Origin: Roseivirga sp.
Lineage (GTDB): Bacteria > Bacteroidota > Bacteroidia > Cytophagales > Cyclobacteriaceae
Assembly: GCA_029262895.1 (NCBI GenBank)
Contig: JAJCYM010000025.1
Span: 23,310-87,309 of the forward strand
Direction: 5' to 3'
Length of the DNA: 64,000 bases
Shown: in pieces, positions 1-8,399 of the stretch
How positions within the stretch are numbered: position 1 is the stretch's first letter
How the letters are laid out: every line of letters starts with the position of its first letter
Notes under the pieces: model-generated
The model's input: only the letters and a program-made list of their open reading frames with translations
What the model was told of the DNA's origin: nothing
Database searches by the model: none
Translations under genes and position numbers: made by a program

Positions 1-85
1 TAAGCGCCTTAAGCATCTCCCGTGAATCAGACCCCGGACCAACCGTGGCTACAATTTTGGTTTTGCTGAACATACTATCTATCAT
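1..85 (-). CDS. pyk: Pyruvate kinase, N-terminal fragment (continues outside the window)
   Basis: Reading leftward from base 85, the frame gives MIDSMFSKTKIVATVGPGS and continues SDSREMLKAL to the window edge. KTKIVATVGP followed by a serine and a downstream EMLK is the very conserved amino end of pyruvate kinase, which makes ATP and pyruvate from phosphoenolpyruvate in glycolysis. Only about 28 residues are visible, so no catalytic residue beyond this start region can be checked. Two in-frame ATG codons exist (bases 85 and 73); the second gives the more usual MFSKTK start. The gene lies 8 bases downstream of the IPExxxVDY gene on the same strand, a pairing I recall from other Bacteroidota, so the two are probably co-transcribed. 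Confidence 0.85.
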   Translation of the reverse strand, partial: MIDSMFSKTKIVATVGPGSDSREMLKAL

Positions 86-93
86 AATCAATT

Positions 94-522
94 TTAGAAT
101 ATAAGGTTGTCCTTAGACTTTAGTGTAGTCGGGTCAACGGATACTGCGAATTGCACGAAAGGTATTTGTTTAATTCTCGAGATAAAAGCGTTAAGATCAA
201 AAGTATCAGACTCATCATTGATTGCAATGAAGTAGTCAAAATTCTTCAATTCAGGAATTAAGAAAGCATTAAAAGTCTCTTCAAGATTCTCTGCCTTGTT
301 GCTCAATAGCCTGAATAATTGATGTTCGGTGCGGCAAATAAAATTTGAAATACTTATTAATTTATCATTGACAAATACAATTTCTATATTATCTGTTTTG
401 ATAAAATCAAGCTCCAAATTGCGATTCAATATCCAAGCCAATTTATACTCTTTAACCGAAGCATTTACGGCCACTAGCTGAAATCCAAAATCATATTTGA
501 TCGTTAACTTGTTCTTGCCCAT
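94..522 (-). CDS. IPExxxVDY family protein
   Basis: A 142-residue cytoplasmic protein with no signal peptide or membrane segment. Near the middle it carries IPELKNFDY, which fits the IPExxxVDY signature naming a small Bacteroidota family (here F replaces V). The function of the family is not known to me. The gene sits directly upstream of pyk with an 8-base gap on the same strand and is divergent from acpP, so the roughly 120-base space between 522 and 645 should hold promoters for both directions. The protein begins MGKNKLTIKYDFGF and has alternating short hydrophobic and charged stretches typical of a compact globular protein. The family call is fairly sure; the role is open. Confidence 0.8.
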   Translation of the reverse strand: MGKNKLTIKYDFGFQLVAVNASVKEYKLAWILNRNLELDFIKTDNIEIVFVNDKLISISNFICRTEHQLFRLLSNKAENLEETFNAFLIPELKNFDYFIAINDESDTFDLNAFISRIKQIPFVQFAVSVDPTTLKSKDNLIF

Positions 523-584
523 AACACCTTAAAAAATCTGCCTATATGGCTCAAATAGCCCGATTCACAAGATTAAAAAATTTG

Positions 585-615
585 TTTGACATTATAGTTA
601 AATTGCATTTCTTTG
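585..615 (+). promoter_or_regulatory. Bacteroidota-type promoter of acpP
   Basis: TTTG at 585-588 (itself preceded by another TTTG at 581-584) is followed, 19 bases later, by TTTCTTTG at 608-615. This matches the -33 TTTG / -7 TAnnTTTG arrangement of the Bacteroidota primary sigma factor apart from one base of the -7 box. Transcription would begin near 620, giving a leader of about 25 bases before the acpP ATG at 645. Confidence 0.6.
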
Positions 616-644
616 CACTGAGTTTTAACTAAATTTTATCAGAA

Positions 645-878
645 ATGTCTGAAATCGCACAAAAAGTCAAGAGTATCATAATTGACAAATTAGGAGTAGA
701 AGAATCTGAAGTTACCACCGAGGCTAGCTTCACAAATGATTTGGGAGCTGATTCTCTTGATACCGTTGAATTAATCATGGAATTCGAAAAGGAATTCAAC
801 ATTTCTATTCCAGATGACCAAGCCGAGAATATCGGAACCGTTGGCCAGGCTATCTCTTATTTAGAAGCCAACGCTTAA
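645..878 (+). CDS. acpP: Acyl carrier protein
   Basis: A 77-residue acidic protein, the usual AcpP length. It carries growing fatty acyl chains as thioesters on a 4'-phosphopantetheine arm in type II fatty acid synthesis. The attachment serine is S37 in the GADSLD motif, followed by the helix II recognition sequence [12 protein letters not shown]. It is encoded 32 bases upstream of fabF on the same strand, the near-universal acpP-fabF arrangement, and fabF in turn overlaps rnc. A good TTTG/TTTCTTTG promoter lies upstream, so this is probably the first gene of the acpP-fabF-rnc-nadE transcript. Nothing is unusual in length or motif. Confidence 0.98.
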   Translation: MSEIAQKVKSIIIDKLGVEESEVTTEASFTNDLGADSLDTVELIMEFEKEFNISIPDDQAENIGTVGQAISYLEANA

Positions 879-910
879 TTAAGTAGCGACCCTTATTTAC
901 CCAACTTTCT

Positions 911-2161
911 ATGCAACTAAAAAGAGTTGTAGTTACTGGTTTAGGCGCAATCACACCACTCGGAAATGATGTAGAGTCTTATTGGAACGGGCTAGTGAAT
1001 GGTGTCAGCGGAGCTGGACCCATTACTCGTTTCGATGCTGAAAAGTTCAAGACTCGATTTGCCTGTGAGGTGAAAGACTATGACCCTTTAAATTACTTCG
1101 ATAGAAAAGAAGTAAGAAAAATGGACCTCTTCACTCAATACGCCATGGTGGCTAGTACCCAGGCCGTTGAGGACGCAGGGTTTGATCTGGATAAGATCAA
1201 TCGCCAGCGCGCAGGTGTCATTTGGGGATCTGGTATTGGCGGCTTGAAGACCTTTCAAGATGAAGTGGTCGGATTTGCCGCTGGAGATGGAACACCAAGG
1301 TTTAACCCCTTCTTTATCCCAAAGATGATTGCTGACATATCAGCAGGTCTGATATCTATTAAATACGGCTTTAACGGGCCGAATTTTGTCACGGTATCTG
1401 CCTGTGCTTCGGCAACCAACGCAATGATTGACGCAATGACCTATATAAAATTAGGCAAAGCTGACATTTTTGTGTCAGGAGGATCAGAGGCAGCAGTCAC
1501 CGAGGCTGGTATTGGCGGATTTAATGCCATGAAAGCGCTCTCTGAAAGTAATGATCACCCGGAAACCGCATCAAGACCGTTCGACAAGGATCGCAATGGG
1601 TTTGTGTTAGGAGAGGGATCCGGAGCATTGGTTTTAGAGGAGTACGAGCATGCCAAGGCCAGAGGAGCAAAGATTTATGCTGAACTCATTGGAGGTGGAA
1701 TGTCAGCCGATGCATATCACATTACCGCACCACACCCTGAAGGTTTGGGCGCTTACAATGTGATGATCAATGCTTTGGATGATGCGCAAATCAAGCCAGA
1801 AGAAGTTGATTATATAAACGTTCATGGAACTTCAACTCCATTGGGCGATATCAGTGAGGCGGCAGCCATCGAGCGGGTTTTTGGTGATCACGCTTACGAC
1901 ATAAATATCAGCTCAACTAAGTCTATGACAGGACATTTGTTAGGAGCTGCGGGAGCGATTGAAGCGATTGCCTGTGTAAAGGCCTTGCAAAATCAGGTGG
2001 TGCCACCTACCATCAATCATTTCACTGATGATGAGCGATTTGATCCCAGATTGAACTTCACTTTTAATGAGGCACAATCACGGGAAATGAATATTGCCAT
2101 GAGCAACACCTTCGGCTTCGGAGGGCACAACACATCAGTGATTTTTAGAAAAATCGATTGA
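911..2161 (+). CDS. fabF: 3-oxoacyl-[acyl-carrier-protein] synthase II
   Basis: A 416-residue condensing enzyme that elongates acyl-ACP with malonyl-ACP in the cytoplasm. The Cys-His-His triad is visible: C165 in SACASATNA, H305 in NVHGTSTPLGD and H342 in MTGHLLGAAGA. The C-terminal NTFGFGGHN loop is characteristic of FabF. The length and spacing of the triad match the family (Cys163-His303-His340 in the E. coli enzyme). It follows acpP by 32 bases, and its TGA stop overlaps the TTG start of rnc, so translation of rnc is probably coupled to it. No truncation or missing residue was seen. FabB is a less likely name given the acpP neighbour. Confidence 0.97.
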   Translation: MQLKRVVVTGLGAITPLGNDVESYWNGLVNGVSGAGPITRFDAEKFKTRFACEVKDYDPLNYFDRKEVRKMDLFTQYAMVASTQAVEDAGFDLDKINRQRAGVIWGSGIGGLKTFQDEVVGFAAGDGTPRFNPFFIPKMIADISAGLISIKYGFNGPNFVTVSACASATNAMIDAMTYIKLGKADIFVSGGSEAAVTEAGIGGFNAMKALSESNDHPETASRPFDKDRNGFVLGEGSGALVLEEYEHAKARGAKIYAELIGGGMSADAYHITAPHPEGLGAYNVMINALDDAQIKPEEVDYINVHGTSTPLGDISEAAAIERVFGDHAYDINISSTKSMTGHLLGAAGAIEAIACVKALQNQVVPPTINHFTDDERFDPRLNFTFNEAQSREMNIAMSNTFGFGGHNTSVIFRKID

Positions 2162-2907
2162 AAGTGCTGCTGATCATAAAACGAATCAGCTCGTTCTTCA
2201 AAATATATTCTGAATCAGATAGAAGGCTTATCTCCAAGATCAAAATGATCGTTGGGGGTAAGCCTTTTAACCTACACCCCTACAAAGTCGCAACCCAGCA
2301 TAGTTCTGTTGCTAAAAAGGTCAAACAAGGCTTTAGGGAATCTAATGAGCGCCTTGAGTATCTTGGGGATGCAGTTTTAGGCTTAGTGGTAGCCGACTTC
2401 ATCTTTAAAAAGTACCCTTTCAAAGATGAAGGGTTTCTAACAGAGGTCAGATCCAGAATTGTGAGTAGAGAGTCACTAAATCAAGTGGCCCGAAAAATCG
2501 GAATCTCTCAAATAGTGAAGTTTGATGTTAAACGTAAAACACCAAATTCACACAAGTCATTGTACGGCAATGCCTTGGAGGCATTAGTCGGTGCTATTTA
2601 CGTAGACCGTGGGTTTAAGTACTCCGAGCGATTTATCGTTGAAAAACTGCTTATGCCGCACTATGATATAGATGAAATAATTTCTACCACTAAAAACTAC
2701 AAAAGCAAGCTAATTGAGTGGACCCAAAAACAATCGAAAGAGATATCTTTTGACCATGTGGATACGATTGACAAAGGCCATTTCAAAGAATTCGTAGTAG
2801 AGGTCAAGGTTGATTCAGAACCAATTACCCAAGGACACGGTTTAAGCAAGAAGAAGGCAGAACAAGATGCCTCCAGACAAGCTTGTGAAAAGTTATCCAT
2901 CGAATAA
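2158..2907 (+). CDS. rnc: Ribonuclease III
   Basis: A 249-residue double-strand-specific endoribonuclease that processes rRNA precursors and structured mRNAs. The signature NERLEYLGDAVL occupies residues 63-74 and holds the catalytic acidic residues; a second acidic cluster lies in YGNALEALVGAIYVDRG near residues 140-155. A double-stranded RNA-binding domain occupies about residues 175-248 and ends in the typical GLSKKKAEQDAS helix. The start is a TTG that overlaps the fabF stop (TTGA), which implies translational coupling; the only close alternative is GTG at 2164. The acpP-fabF-rnc order is common in bacteria. The gene ends two bases before the nadE ATG. Confidence 0.95.
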   Translation: MKVLLIIKRISSFFKIYSESDRRLISKIKMIVGGKPFNLHPYKVATQHSSVAKKVKQGFRESNERLEYLGDAVLGLVVADFIFKKYPFKDEGFLTEVRSRIVSRESLNQVARKIGISQIVKFDVKRKTPNSHKSLYGNALEALVGAIYVDRGFKYSERFIVEKLLMPHYDIDEIISTTKNYKSKLIEWTQKQSKEISFDHVDTIDKGHFKEFVVEVKVDSEPITQGHGLSKKKAEQDASRQACEKLSIE

Positions 2908-2908
2908 T

Positions 2909-4753
2909 ATGGCAACCTATAGCATTGGCGGTGCGACATTGAATCAAACTCCACTCGATTGGAATCATAACATTTCCAATATCAAGCATGCACTGAGGCA
3001 AGCACGAGAACAAGGTGTAGAAATCCTGTGCCTACCAGAACTGTGCATTACAGCCTATGGTTGTGAAGATCTTTTCCTGAGCCAATGGCTCCCACAAAAA
3101 GCCAAAAGCTACATACCAGAATTAGTTGCCGAAACCAAGGGACTTTTCACTACCCTCAACCTACCCCTCTACCATAACGATCTCCTTTATAACTGCGCAG
3201 TTGTGGTTTGTGACCAAAAAATTCTGGGCGTCTATGCCAAGCAATACATGGCCTTGGATGGAGTACACTATGAGCCAAGGTGGTTCAACCCATGGCCGAT
3301 TGGAGAAACATCACACATGGACATTGATGGCAGTTCCTACGAAATTGGCGATCTCACTTTTGATTATAAAGAATGGAAGATAGGGTTCGAAATCTGCGAA
3401 GATGCCTGGCGCGGCAAGGATCGACCAGCTTGCAGGCTTTACGAAAAAGGAGTTAATCTTATCCTTAATCCAAGTGCCAGTCATTTCGCCATGTTAAAAA
3501 CGCATGACAGAATTGACCTGGTCACCGAAGCTTCAAAGTCATTTGACTGCACCTATGTATTTGTAAACCTTCTGGGAAATGAAGCTGGAAGAATGATCTA
3601 CGATGGGGAGATTATAATTGCCCAAAAAGGAGCCCTTTTATTAAGAAATGACCTGCTGTCTTTTGAACACAATCAAGTAAGGCATACGGAAATTGAAGTA
3701 AGCGGAAATACTTCCAAAGACCAGAGTGAGGTTACAATACCGGCTTCAAAAGAAGAAGAATTTCCAAGAGCAGCAGCGTTGGGTTTATATGACTATCTCA
3801 GAAAGAGCAGAAGCAACGGTTTCGTGCTTTCACTCAGTGGAGGTGCGGATTCCGGAACCTGTGCAGTGCTGGTAGCGGAGATGGTTAGAAGAGGTATAGA
3901 TCAATTGGGCAAGGAAGCTTTCCTGGACAGAATAGGAAAAGGAGATTTAAATGGCAAAACGCTGAAAGATATTGTTGGCGCTCTACTATCTACCGCTTAC
4001 CAAGCCACCGAAAATTCGTCCCCAACTACTTTCAACGCGGCAAAAACATTATCAGAATCCATTGGCGCTACATTTTATAATTGGAATGTTGATGATGCAG
4101 TTAAGGGTTACTCTGAATCAATTGAACATGCCTTGGGCGAAAAATTACATTGGGAAACCCATGATATACCCATGCAAAACATTCAAGCCAGGGCCAGAAG
4201 CCCTATCATCTGGATGCTGGCGAACATCAAAAATGCTGTTTTGCTCACTACCTCTAACAGAAGTGAAGGAGACCTTGGGTACGCCACTATGGATGGTGAT
4301 ACCAGCGGAAGCCTCGCCCCCATTTCAAGCGTGGACAAGGCATTTATCATTCAATGGTTAAAATATGCACAGCATGAGCTTGGCTATTCCGGCCTCGAAC
4401 AAATCAATCAGTTAAAACCCACGGCTGAGCTTCGACCTGCGCATCAGGAACAAACTGATGAAAATGACTTGATGCCCTATTCCCTGATGGTAGAAATTGA
4501 AAAACTAGCCATAAGAGACCATCGCTCTCCATTGGAAGTTTTTGAAAAACTAAAAACAAAGGAATTAGAGCCAGAAGTGGACTTGAAACTTCATATCAAA
4601 AAATTCTACAGACTTTGGAGTCAAAATCAGTGGAAACGAGAACGGCTTGCCCCCGCCTTTCATCTAGACGAGTTTAATGTAGACCCACGCACCTGGTGCA
4701 GATTCCCTATCCTCTCCAACGCTTTTGCTGAAGAATTAAAGGAGTTGGACTAG
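2909..4753 (+). CDS. nadE: Glutamine-dependent NAD+ synthetase
   Basis: A 614-residue two-domain enzyme that makes NAD+ from deamido-NAD+, ATP and glutamine. The N-terminal nitrilase-type glutaminase domain shows E44 (LPELCITAYG) and the nucleophile C163 in GFEICEDAW; the matching lysine probably lies in VYAKQ. The C-terminal synthetase domain carries the ATP-pyrophosphatase loop SGGADS beginning at S310, and a later TSNRSEGDLGYATMDGD loop. I chose ATG 2909, one base after the rnc stop, over an upstream ATG at 2867 that would overlap rnc and add 14 residues not expected for the family. It is probably the last gene of the acpP operon; no clear terminator follows. Confidence 0.95.
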   Translation: MATYSIGGATLNQTPLDWNHNISNIKHALRQAREQGVEILCLPELCITAYGCEDLFLSQWLPQKAKSYIPELVAETKGLFTTLNLPLYHNDLLYNCAVVVCDQKILGVYAKQYMALDGVHYEPRWFNPWPIGETSHMDIDGSSYEIGDLTFDYKEWKIGFEICEDAWRGKDRPACRLYEKGVNLILNPSASHFAMLKTHDRIDLVTEASKSFDCTYVFVNLLGNEAGRMIYDGEIIIAQKGALLLRNDLLSFEHNQVRHTEIEVSGNTSKDQSEVTIPASKEEEFPRAAALGLYDYLRKSRSNGFVLSLSGGADSGTCAVLVAEMVRRGIDQLGKEAFLDRIGKGDLNGKTLKDIVGALLSTAYQATENSSPTTFNAAKTLSESIGATFYNWNVDDAVKGYSESIEHALGEKLHWETHDIPMQNIQARARSPIIWMLANIKNAVLLTTSNRSEGDLGYATMDGDTSGSLAPISSVDKAFIIQWLKYAQHELGYSGLEQINQLKPTAELRPAHQEQTDENDLMPYSLMVEIEKLAIRDHRSPLEVFEKLKTKELEPEVDLKLHIKKFYRLWSQNQWKRERLAPAFHLDEFNVDPRTWCRFPILSNAFAEELKELD

Positions 4754-4934
4754 ATTTCTTTAAATTGATAGTATAGTTTTTTGCCGGCAAAATATTTCAA
4801 TGGTCTTTGATTCACAGTTTGAAGCTTGTTATGCTGTCAATCACCTGACAGAATGAGAGAATAGAATGTCGTTGAACTTGCCTCATCGCCAACAAGACAA
4901 TGTCAAATAGTGTTAGTTGATATAAATTGCAACC

Positions 4935-5591
4935 ATGTTCACAATGACGCCATTGATTTTTTTGAAAAAGACCTTCCTTCTACTCATTGTATTCCTCCAG
5001 ACTTCTCCTCTCTGGAGTCAGCAAGACAAGAATGTCACCTTTCAGATACAGTTGGATTCGCGGAATACATTTGTTAGTAATGAAGCCGTTGGAGTTTTCG
5101 GCATTCGCGGAGGACTGCTTTTCAATAATAAGTTTGAACTGGGTGTGGGAGTATATGGCTCTCGCCTATTCAACAGATTAGGCACAGAAATCAGAAAAAA
5201 CTATGTAGACAACTCAGTGACACCTGCCCAAACTTTACCCGCCAGAATTGGATTTGATTACCTGTCCATTTATGGGGAATTAACCGTTTTGGAGAGTAAC
5301 CGCTGGATGGTCACTGCCAATAGTCAGGTAGGAGCAGGTCGAGTCAATATTCGAACCACCGACATCAATCAAAATGAACAATTGAAGAGAGAAGGAAAAA
5401 GTTTGATAGAACATTCTGTAAAGGTCAAGTATGGTGTTTTGCCCTGGTTGGATCTGATAGGCGGATTTGGCTATCGCTACTTGCTCGGAGGAGAAAAACA
5501 GATTAAAAAAGCTTTCAATGCACCTATATACATCGTCAGCACGGAGATTGATTTCAAAGAATTGATGAAAGTATTTAAAAAGAAGAAATGA
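4935..5591 (+). CDS. Predicted small outer-membrane beta-barrel protein
   Basis: A 218-residue protein whose first 28 residues form a signal peptide (KK, then FLLLIVFLQTSPLWSQ with a likely cut after SQ). The mature part has alternating aromatic and glycine-rich strands (GVFGIRGGLLF, ELGVGVYGSRLF, GGFGYRYLLGG) typical of an outer-membrane beta barrel. I do not recognise a named family. A second in-frame ATG at 4944 would also give a signal peptide. The gene stands alone between nadE and lgt with about 180 bases on each side, so it is probably transcribed by itself. The C-terminus is lysine-rich (KVFKKKK) rather than ending in an aromatic residue, which is unusual for a barrel. Confidence 0.65.
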   Translation: MFTMTPLIFLKKTFLLLIVFLQTSPLWSQQDKNVTFQIQLDSRNTFVSNEAVGVFGIRGGLLFNNKFELGVGVYGSRLFNRLGTEIRKNYVDNSVTPAQTLPARIGFDYLSIYGELTVLESNRWMVTANSQVGAGRVNIRTTDINQNEQLKREGKSLIEHSVKVKYGVLPWLDLIGGFGYRYLLGGEKQIKKAFNAPIYIVSTEIDFKELMKVFKKKK

Positions 5592-5748
5592 TCAATTCTT
5601 TGTAGAATCAGGTCTCATCGCCTTCCTAAGGCCGAGCATTCTTCTTTACAACACTTGCAAGTAGAGTTCATTATAATATTAGAAGAAGAATTAACCGAAA
5701 CAGTGAATTTTAAGGGCATTCAGCCAATTTAGATTGCATGAATTCGTT

Positions 5749-5756
5749 TATATTTG
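5749..5756 (+). promoter_or_regulatory. Promoter -7 box of lgt
   Basis: TATATTTG at 5749-5756 matches the TAnnTTTG consensus exactly. With a start of transcription about 5-6 bases later, the leader to the ATG at 5778 would be roughly 16 bases. The box overlaps an upstream in-frame TTG at 5754, which argues against that TTG being the start codon of lgt. Confidence 0.6.
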
Positions 5757-5777
5757 TCGAACTCTGAAACATTAACT

Positions 5778-6917
5778 ATGCTCTTATATATAGTTTGGGA
5801 CCCGATGAAAGAGATTATTCGGGGAATCCAACCTCCTGTCTGGTACAGTGTTCTTTTCGCACTCGGATTTATCATAAGCTACCAACTCGTCACACACTTC
5901 TTTAAGTCAGAAGGAAAAAAGGTCGAAAACGTAGATACCCTAACCGTATACATGGTTTTGGCTACTATTATCGGTGCCAGGCTGGGTCATTTGGTGTTTT
6001 ACGAACCACAGCGATTTCTGGAAGACCCCTTGATGTTCTTTAGAACCTGGGAGGGTGGCCTAGCCAGTCATGGCGGTGCTCTTGGTATTTTAGTTGCGCT
6101 CTTTCTTTACAGAACCTTTGAGGTAGAAGCAAGTTTGAAGCCCTTTCGATTCAAATTCAGAAAGCATAAAAGAGCAGGTCAGAGCTACCTTTGGATAGTA
6201 GACAGAATAGTAATTGCTACTGCACTTACGGTTGCATTGATAAGGGTTGGCAATTTTGTGAACTCCGAGATTATTGGAAAACCTACAGAGTCATCTTACG
6301 GTGTAGTATTCGGCCGAGTGGCAGAAGTTGCCCTGGAAGACAATAGTTTTCTCAGAATAGAGCGTGCAGAAGCCTCTGAGGGTGAGAGAACGGAAACTAC
6401 CGAGCCTGGAATAGTGCCCGTTGATATTAAAATAACATTTGCAGAGACCAACCTTACCGAGGAGGAAGTTAAAAACCGTATAGAATCTAGCGTTAAAGAT
6501 GTGCTTACCGGTTCATATGTTAGGGAGCACTATGCAGAACCCGCTGGTTTACCCATTAGATATGAACTTACCCCAAACGGACGAAAATGGATGGCGGTCG
6601 TGCATACTTATGGCATATCCAGGCATCCAGCACAATTATATGAAGCTGCCACATTGCTTATTCTTTTTATAATTCTACTTGGGGTTTGGTATAAATACAA
6701 AGAAAGAACCCCTGAAGGCTTGCTCTTTGGAATTTTTCTGGTTTGGAGCTTCGGGCTACGGTGGTTCCACGAAACCTTAAAGGAACCCCAAGTTGCCTTT
6801 GAAGAAACAATGACCTACAATATGGGTCAGCTCTTGAGTATTCCTATGTTCCTATTGGGTGTGTTCATTTTGATTCGCACGTTTATGGTTCACAAGAAAT
6901 CGAAAAATAATACCTAA
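5778..6917 (+). CDS. lgt: Prolipoprotein diacylglyceryl transferase with a long insertion
   Basis: A 379-residue inner-membrane enzyme that moves diacylglycerol from phosphatidylglycerol onto the lipobox cysteine of prolipoproteins. Family motifs are present: GGLASHGGALG (H98, residues 94-103), RVGNFVNSEIIGKPT from residue 156, and RHPAQLYEA at 282-290. Several hydrophobic segments flank them. Between the GNF motif and RHPAQLYEA lies an insertion of roughly 100 residues (about 180-278), acidic and apparently soluble; classical Lgt proteins are nearer 270-300 residues. The ATG at 5778 is preferred over TTG 5754, which lies inside the promoter box. Several lipoproteins in this window would be substrates. 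The next gene starts 7 bases downstream. Confidence 0.92.
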   Translation: MLLYIVWDPMKEIIRGIQPPVWYSVLFALGFIISYQLVTHFFKSEGKKVENVDTLTVYMVLATIIGARLGHLVFYEPQRFLEDPLMFFRTWEGGLASHGGALGILVALFLYRTFEVEASLKPFRFKFRKHKRAGQSYLWIVDRIVIATALTVALIRVGNFVNSEIIGKPTESSYGVVFGRVAEVALEDNSFLRIERAEASEGERTETTEPGIVPVDIKITFAETNLTEEEVKNRIESSVKDVLTGSYVREHYAEPAGLPIRYELTPNGRKWMAVVHTYGISRHPAQLYEAATLLILFIILLGVWYKYKERTPEGLLFGIFLVWSFGLRWFHETLKEPQVAFEETMTYNMGQLLSIPMFLLGVFILIRTFMVHKKSKNNT

Positions 6918-6923
6918 GCATTT

Positions 6924-8345
6924 GTGGATTTGGGACTGAGGGGGATTGTCTTATTGTTGAGTTTAATACTGCCTGTAGCCACCTTGGCCCAAAGCCCTGT
7001 ACAAACATCTTCCCAAGACACCATTGTTACAATCGGTAAAATTTACATCACTGGGAATAGGAAGACCAAGATTGAAATTGTACAGCGAGAGCTTGATCTT
7101 GTAGAAGGACAGCAATTGACAAAACAGGAGCTTGCCGCAATTATTTTGCTTGACAAGCAGAAATTAATCAATACCCGACTGTTTGTATTTGCTGATATTG
7201 TGCCGCTGATGATGTCGGATACCGAGGCTGATATTTTGGTGAATCTTCAAGAGCGCTGGTACATTTTTCCGGCACCAATATTCAAAATTGCTGATAGAAA
7301 CTTTACGGAATGGCTTGTGAATCAGAATGCCGATTTCTCAAGGGTAAACTACGGCTTACAGCTCTATCATTTCAATCTTACCGGGAGGAATGACCGCCTT
7401 GCAGCCATTGCTCAATTTGGATTTACCAACCGCTACCAGCTACAATATCAAATACCGTACATCAACAAAAAACAGACCCTGGGTTTTTTGCTCTCTACTG
7501 GCTTTAACAATAACAAGACGGTCAGTTACAACACCGAGAATCATAGGCTCCGGTTTGTACAGGCCGATAACTTTATAAGAAGAAGTTTTTTTGTAAGTAG
7601 TTCACTTACCCACAGGCCCTCCTTCTATAGTCGACACAGCATCAATGTAGCCTATAGTAGAGCCTCTGTGGCTGACACAATCAGAACCCTGAATCCGGAT
7701 TATTTGGCCACAGGAGACAATCTCCAAAGGTACTTCCGCATCAGTTATATTTATTCCTGGGACAAACGAGACTACTTTGCCTATCCCCTATCTGGTAAAA
7801 TATATCGGCTTGAGTTGAGCAAGTATGGTCTGGGGGTTTTCAATGATCTTAACATGCTCATTGCACGCGGCAGTTATGGTCAGTTCTTCGATTTGGGCAA
7901 AAACCTATATCTGGCCAATAGCATTTCAGCCCAATATAATTTCAGTGATGACATCCCCTATTTCAACAGGTCTGGCTTCGGCTATCGACCGGATTTTATT
8001 CGAGGCTATGAAAGGAATGTGGTCGAAGGCAAGTACTTTGTTTTGAATAGATCATCATTCAAATGGAAGTTCTTTTCTGGCGTAAGAGAGCTTTATAGAA
8101 ACAGCAGAATCGAACAATTCCGAACAATGCCCTATGCATTCTATCTTAAGGCTTTTGTAGACCTGGGCTACGTTGGAGACCCCATTAGTTCTGTTCAGGG
8201 AGAGTTTTTTAACAACCGATTGCTTGCGAGTGCTGGCATAGGGCTTGATATTCAAACCTATTATGACTTCGTAGTTCGTTTTGAGTTTTCCGTTAATAGA
8301 GAAGGCCAATCTGGCTTCTTTATCAACTTTAGATCTGCCTTATAA
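6924..8345 (+). CDS. Omp85-superfamily outer-membrane barrel with one POTRA-like domain
   Basis: A 473-residue protein starting at GTG. Residues 1-22 form a signal peptide (GIVLLLSLILPVATLAQ). Residues about 33-110 look like a single POTRA domain (IYITGNRKTKIEIVQREL, later ILVNLQERWYI). The remainder is a beta barrel, containing FIRGYE, which fits the conserved RGF/Y motif of Omp85 barrels, and ending FFINFRSAL. It is shorter than BamA (about 800 residues, five POTRAs), so it is more likely one of the small BamA/TamA-like relatives abundant in Bacteroidota than the essential BamA. It follows lgt by 7 bases and precedes two further outer-membrane genes. Its client is unknown. Confidence 0.75.
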   Translation: MDLGLRGIVLLLSLILPVATLAQSPVQTSSQDTIVTIGKIYITGNRKTKIEIVQRELDLVEGQQLTKQELAAIILLDKQKLINTRLFVFADIVPLMMSDTEADILVNLQERWYIFPAPIFKIADRNFTEWLVNQNADFSRVNYGLQLYHFNLTGRNDRLAAIAQFGFTNRYQLQYQIPYINKKQTLGFLLSTGFNNNKTVSYNTENHRLRFVQADNFIRRSFFVSSSLTHRPSFYSRHSINVAYSRASVADTIRTLNPDYLATGDNLQRYFRISYIYSWDKRDYFAYPLSGKIYRLELSKYGLGVFNDLNMLIARGSYGQFFDLGKNLYLANSISAQYNFSDDIPYFNRSGFGYRPDFIRGYERNVVEGKYFVLNRSSFKWKFFSGVRELYRNSRIEQFRTMPYAFYLKAFVDLGYVGDPISSVQGEFFNNRLLASAGIGLDIQTYYDFVVRFEFSVNREGQSGFFINFRSAL

Positions 8346-8399
8346 ATAATTCTTTCCTAAAAGGCACCTTAGAATTTTCGTTTTCTATAAATTGAAGCT

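Noticed and set aside
2867..2908. Upstream ATG for nadE
   Set aside because: It lies inside rnc; the ATG at 2909 immediately after the rnc stop gives the normal family start.
4779..4851. Palindrome TTTTGCCGGCAAAA (4779-4792) and a small hairpin CTGTCA/TGACAG (4834-4851) after nadE
   Set aside because: Possible operator or weak terminator, but no supporting T tract or promoter context.
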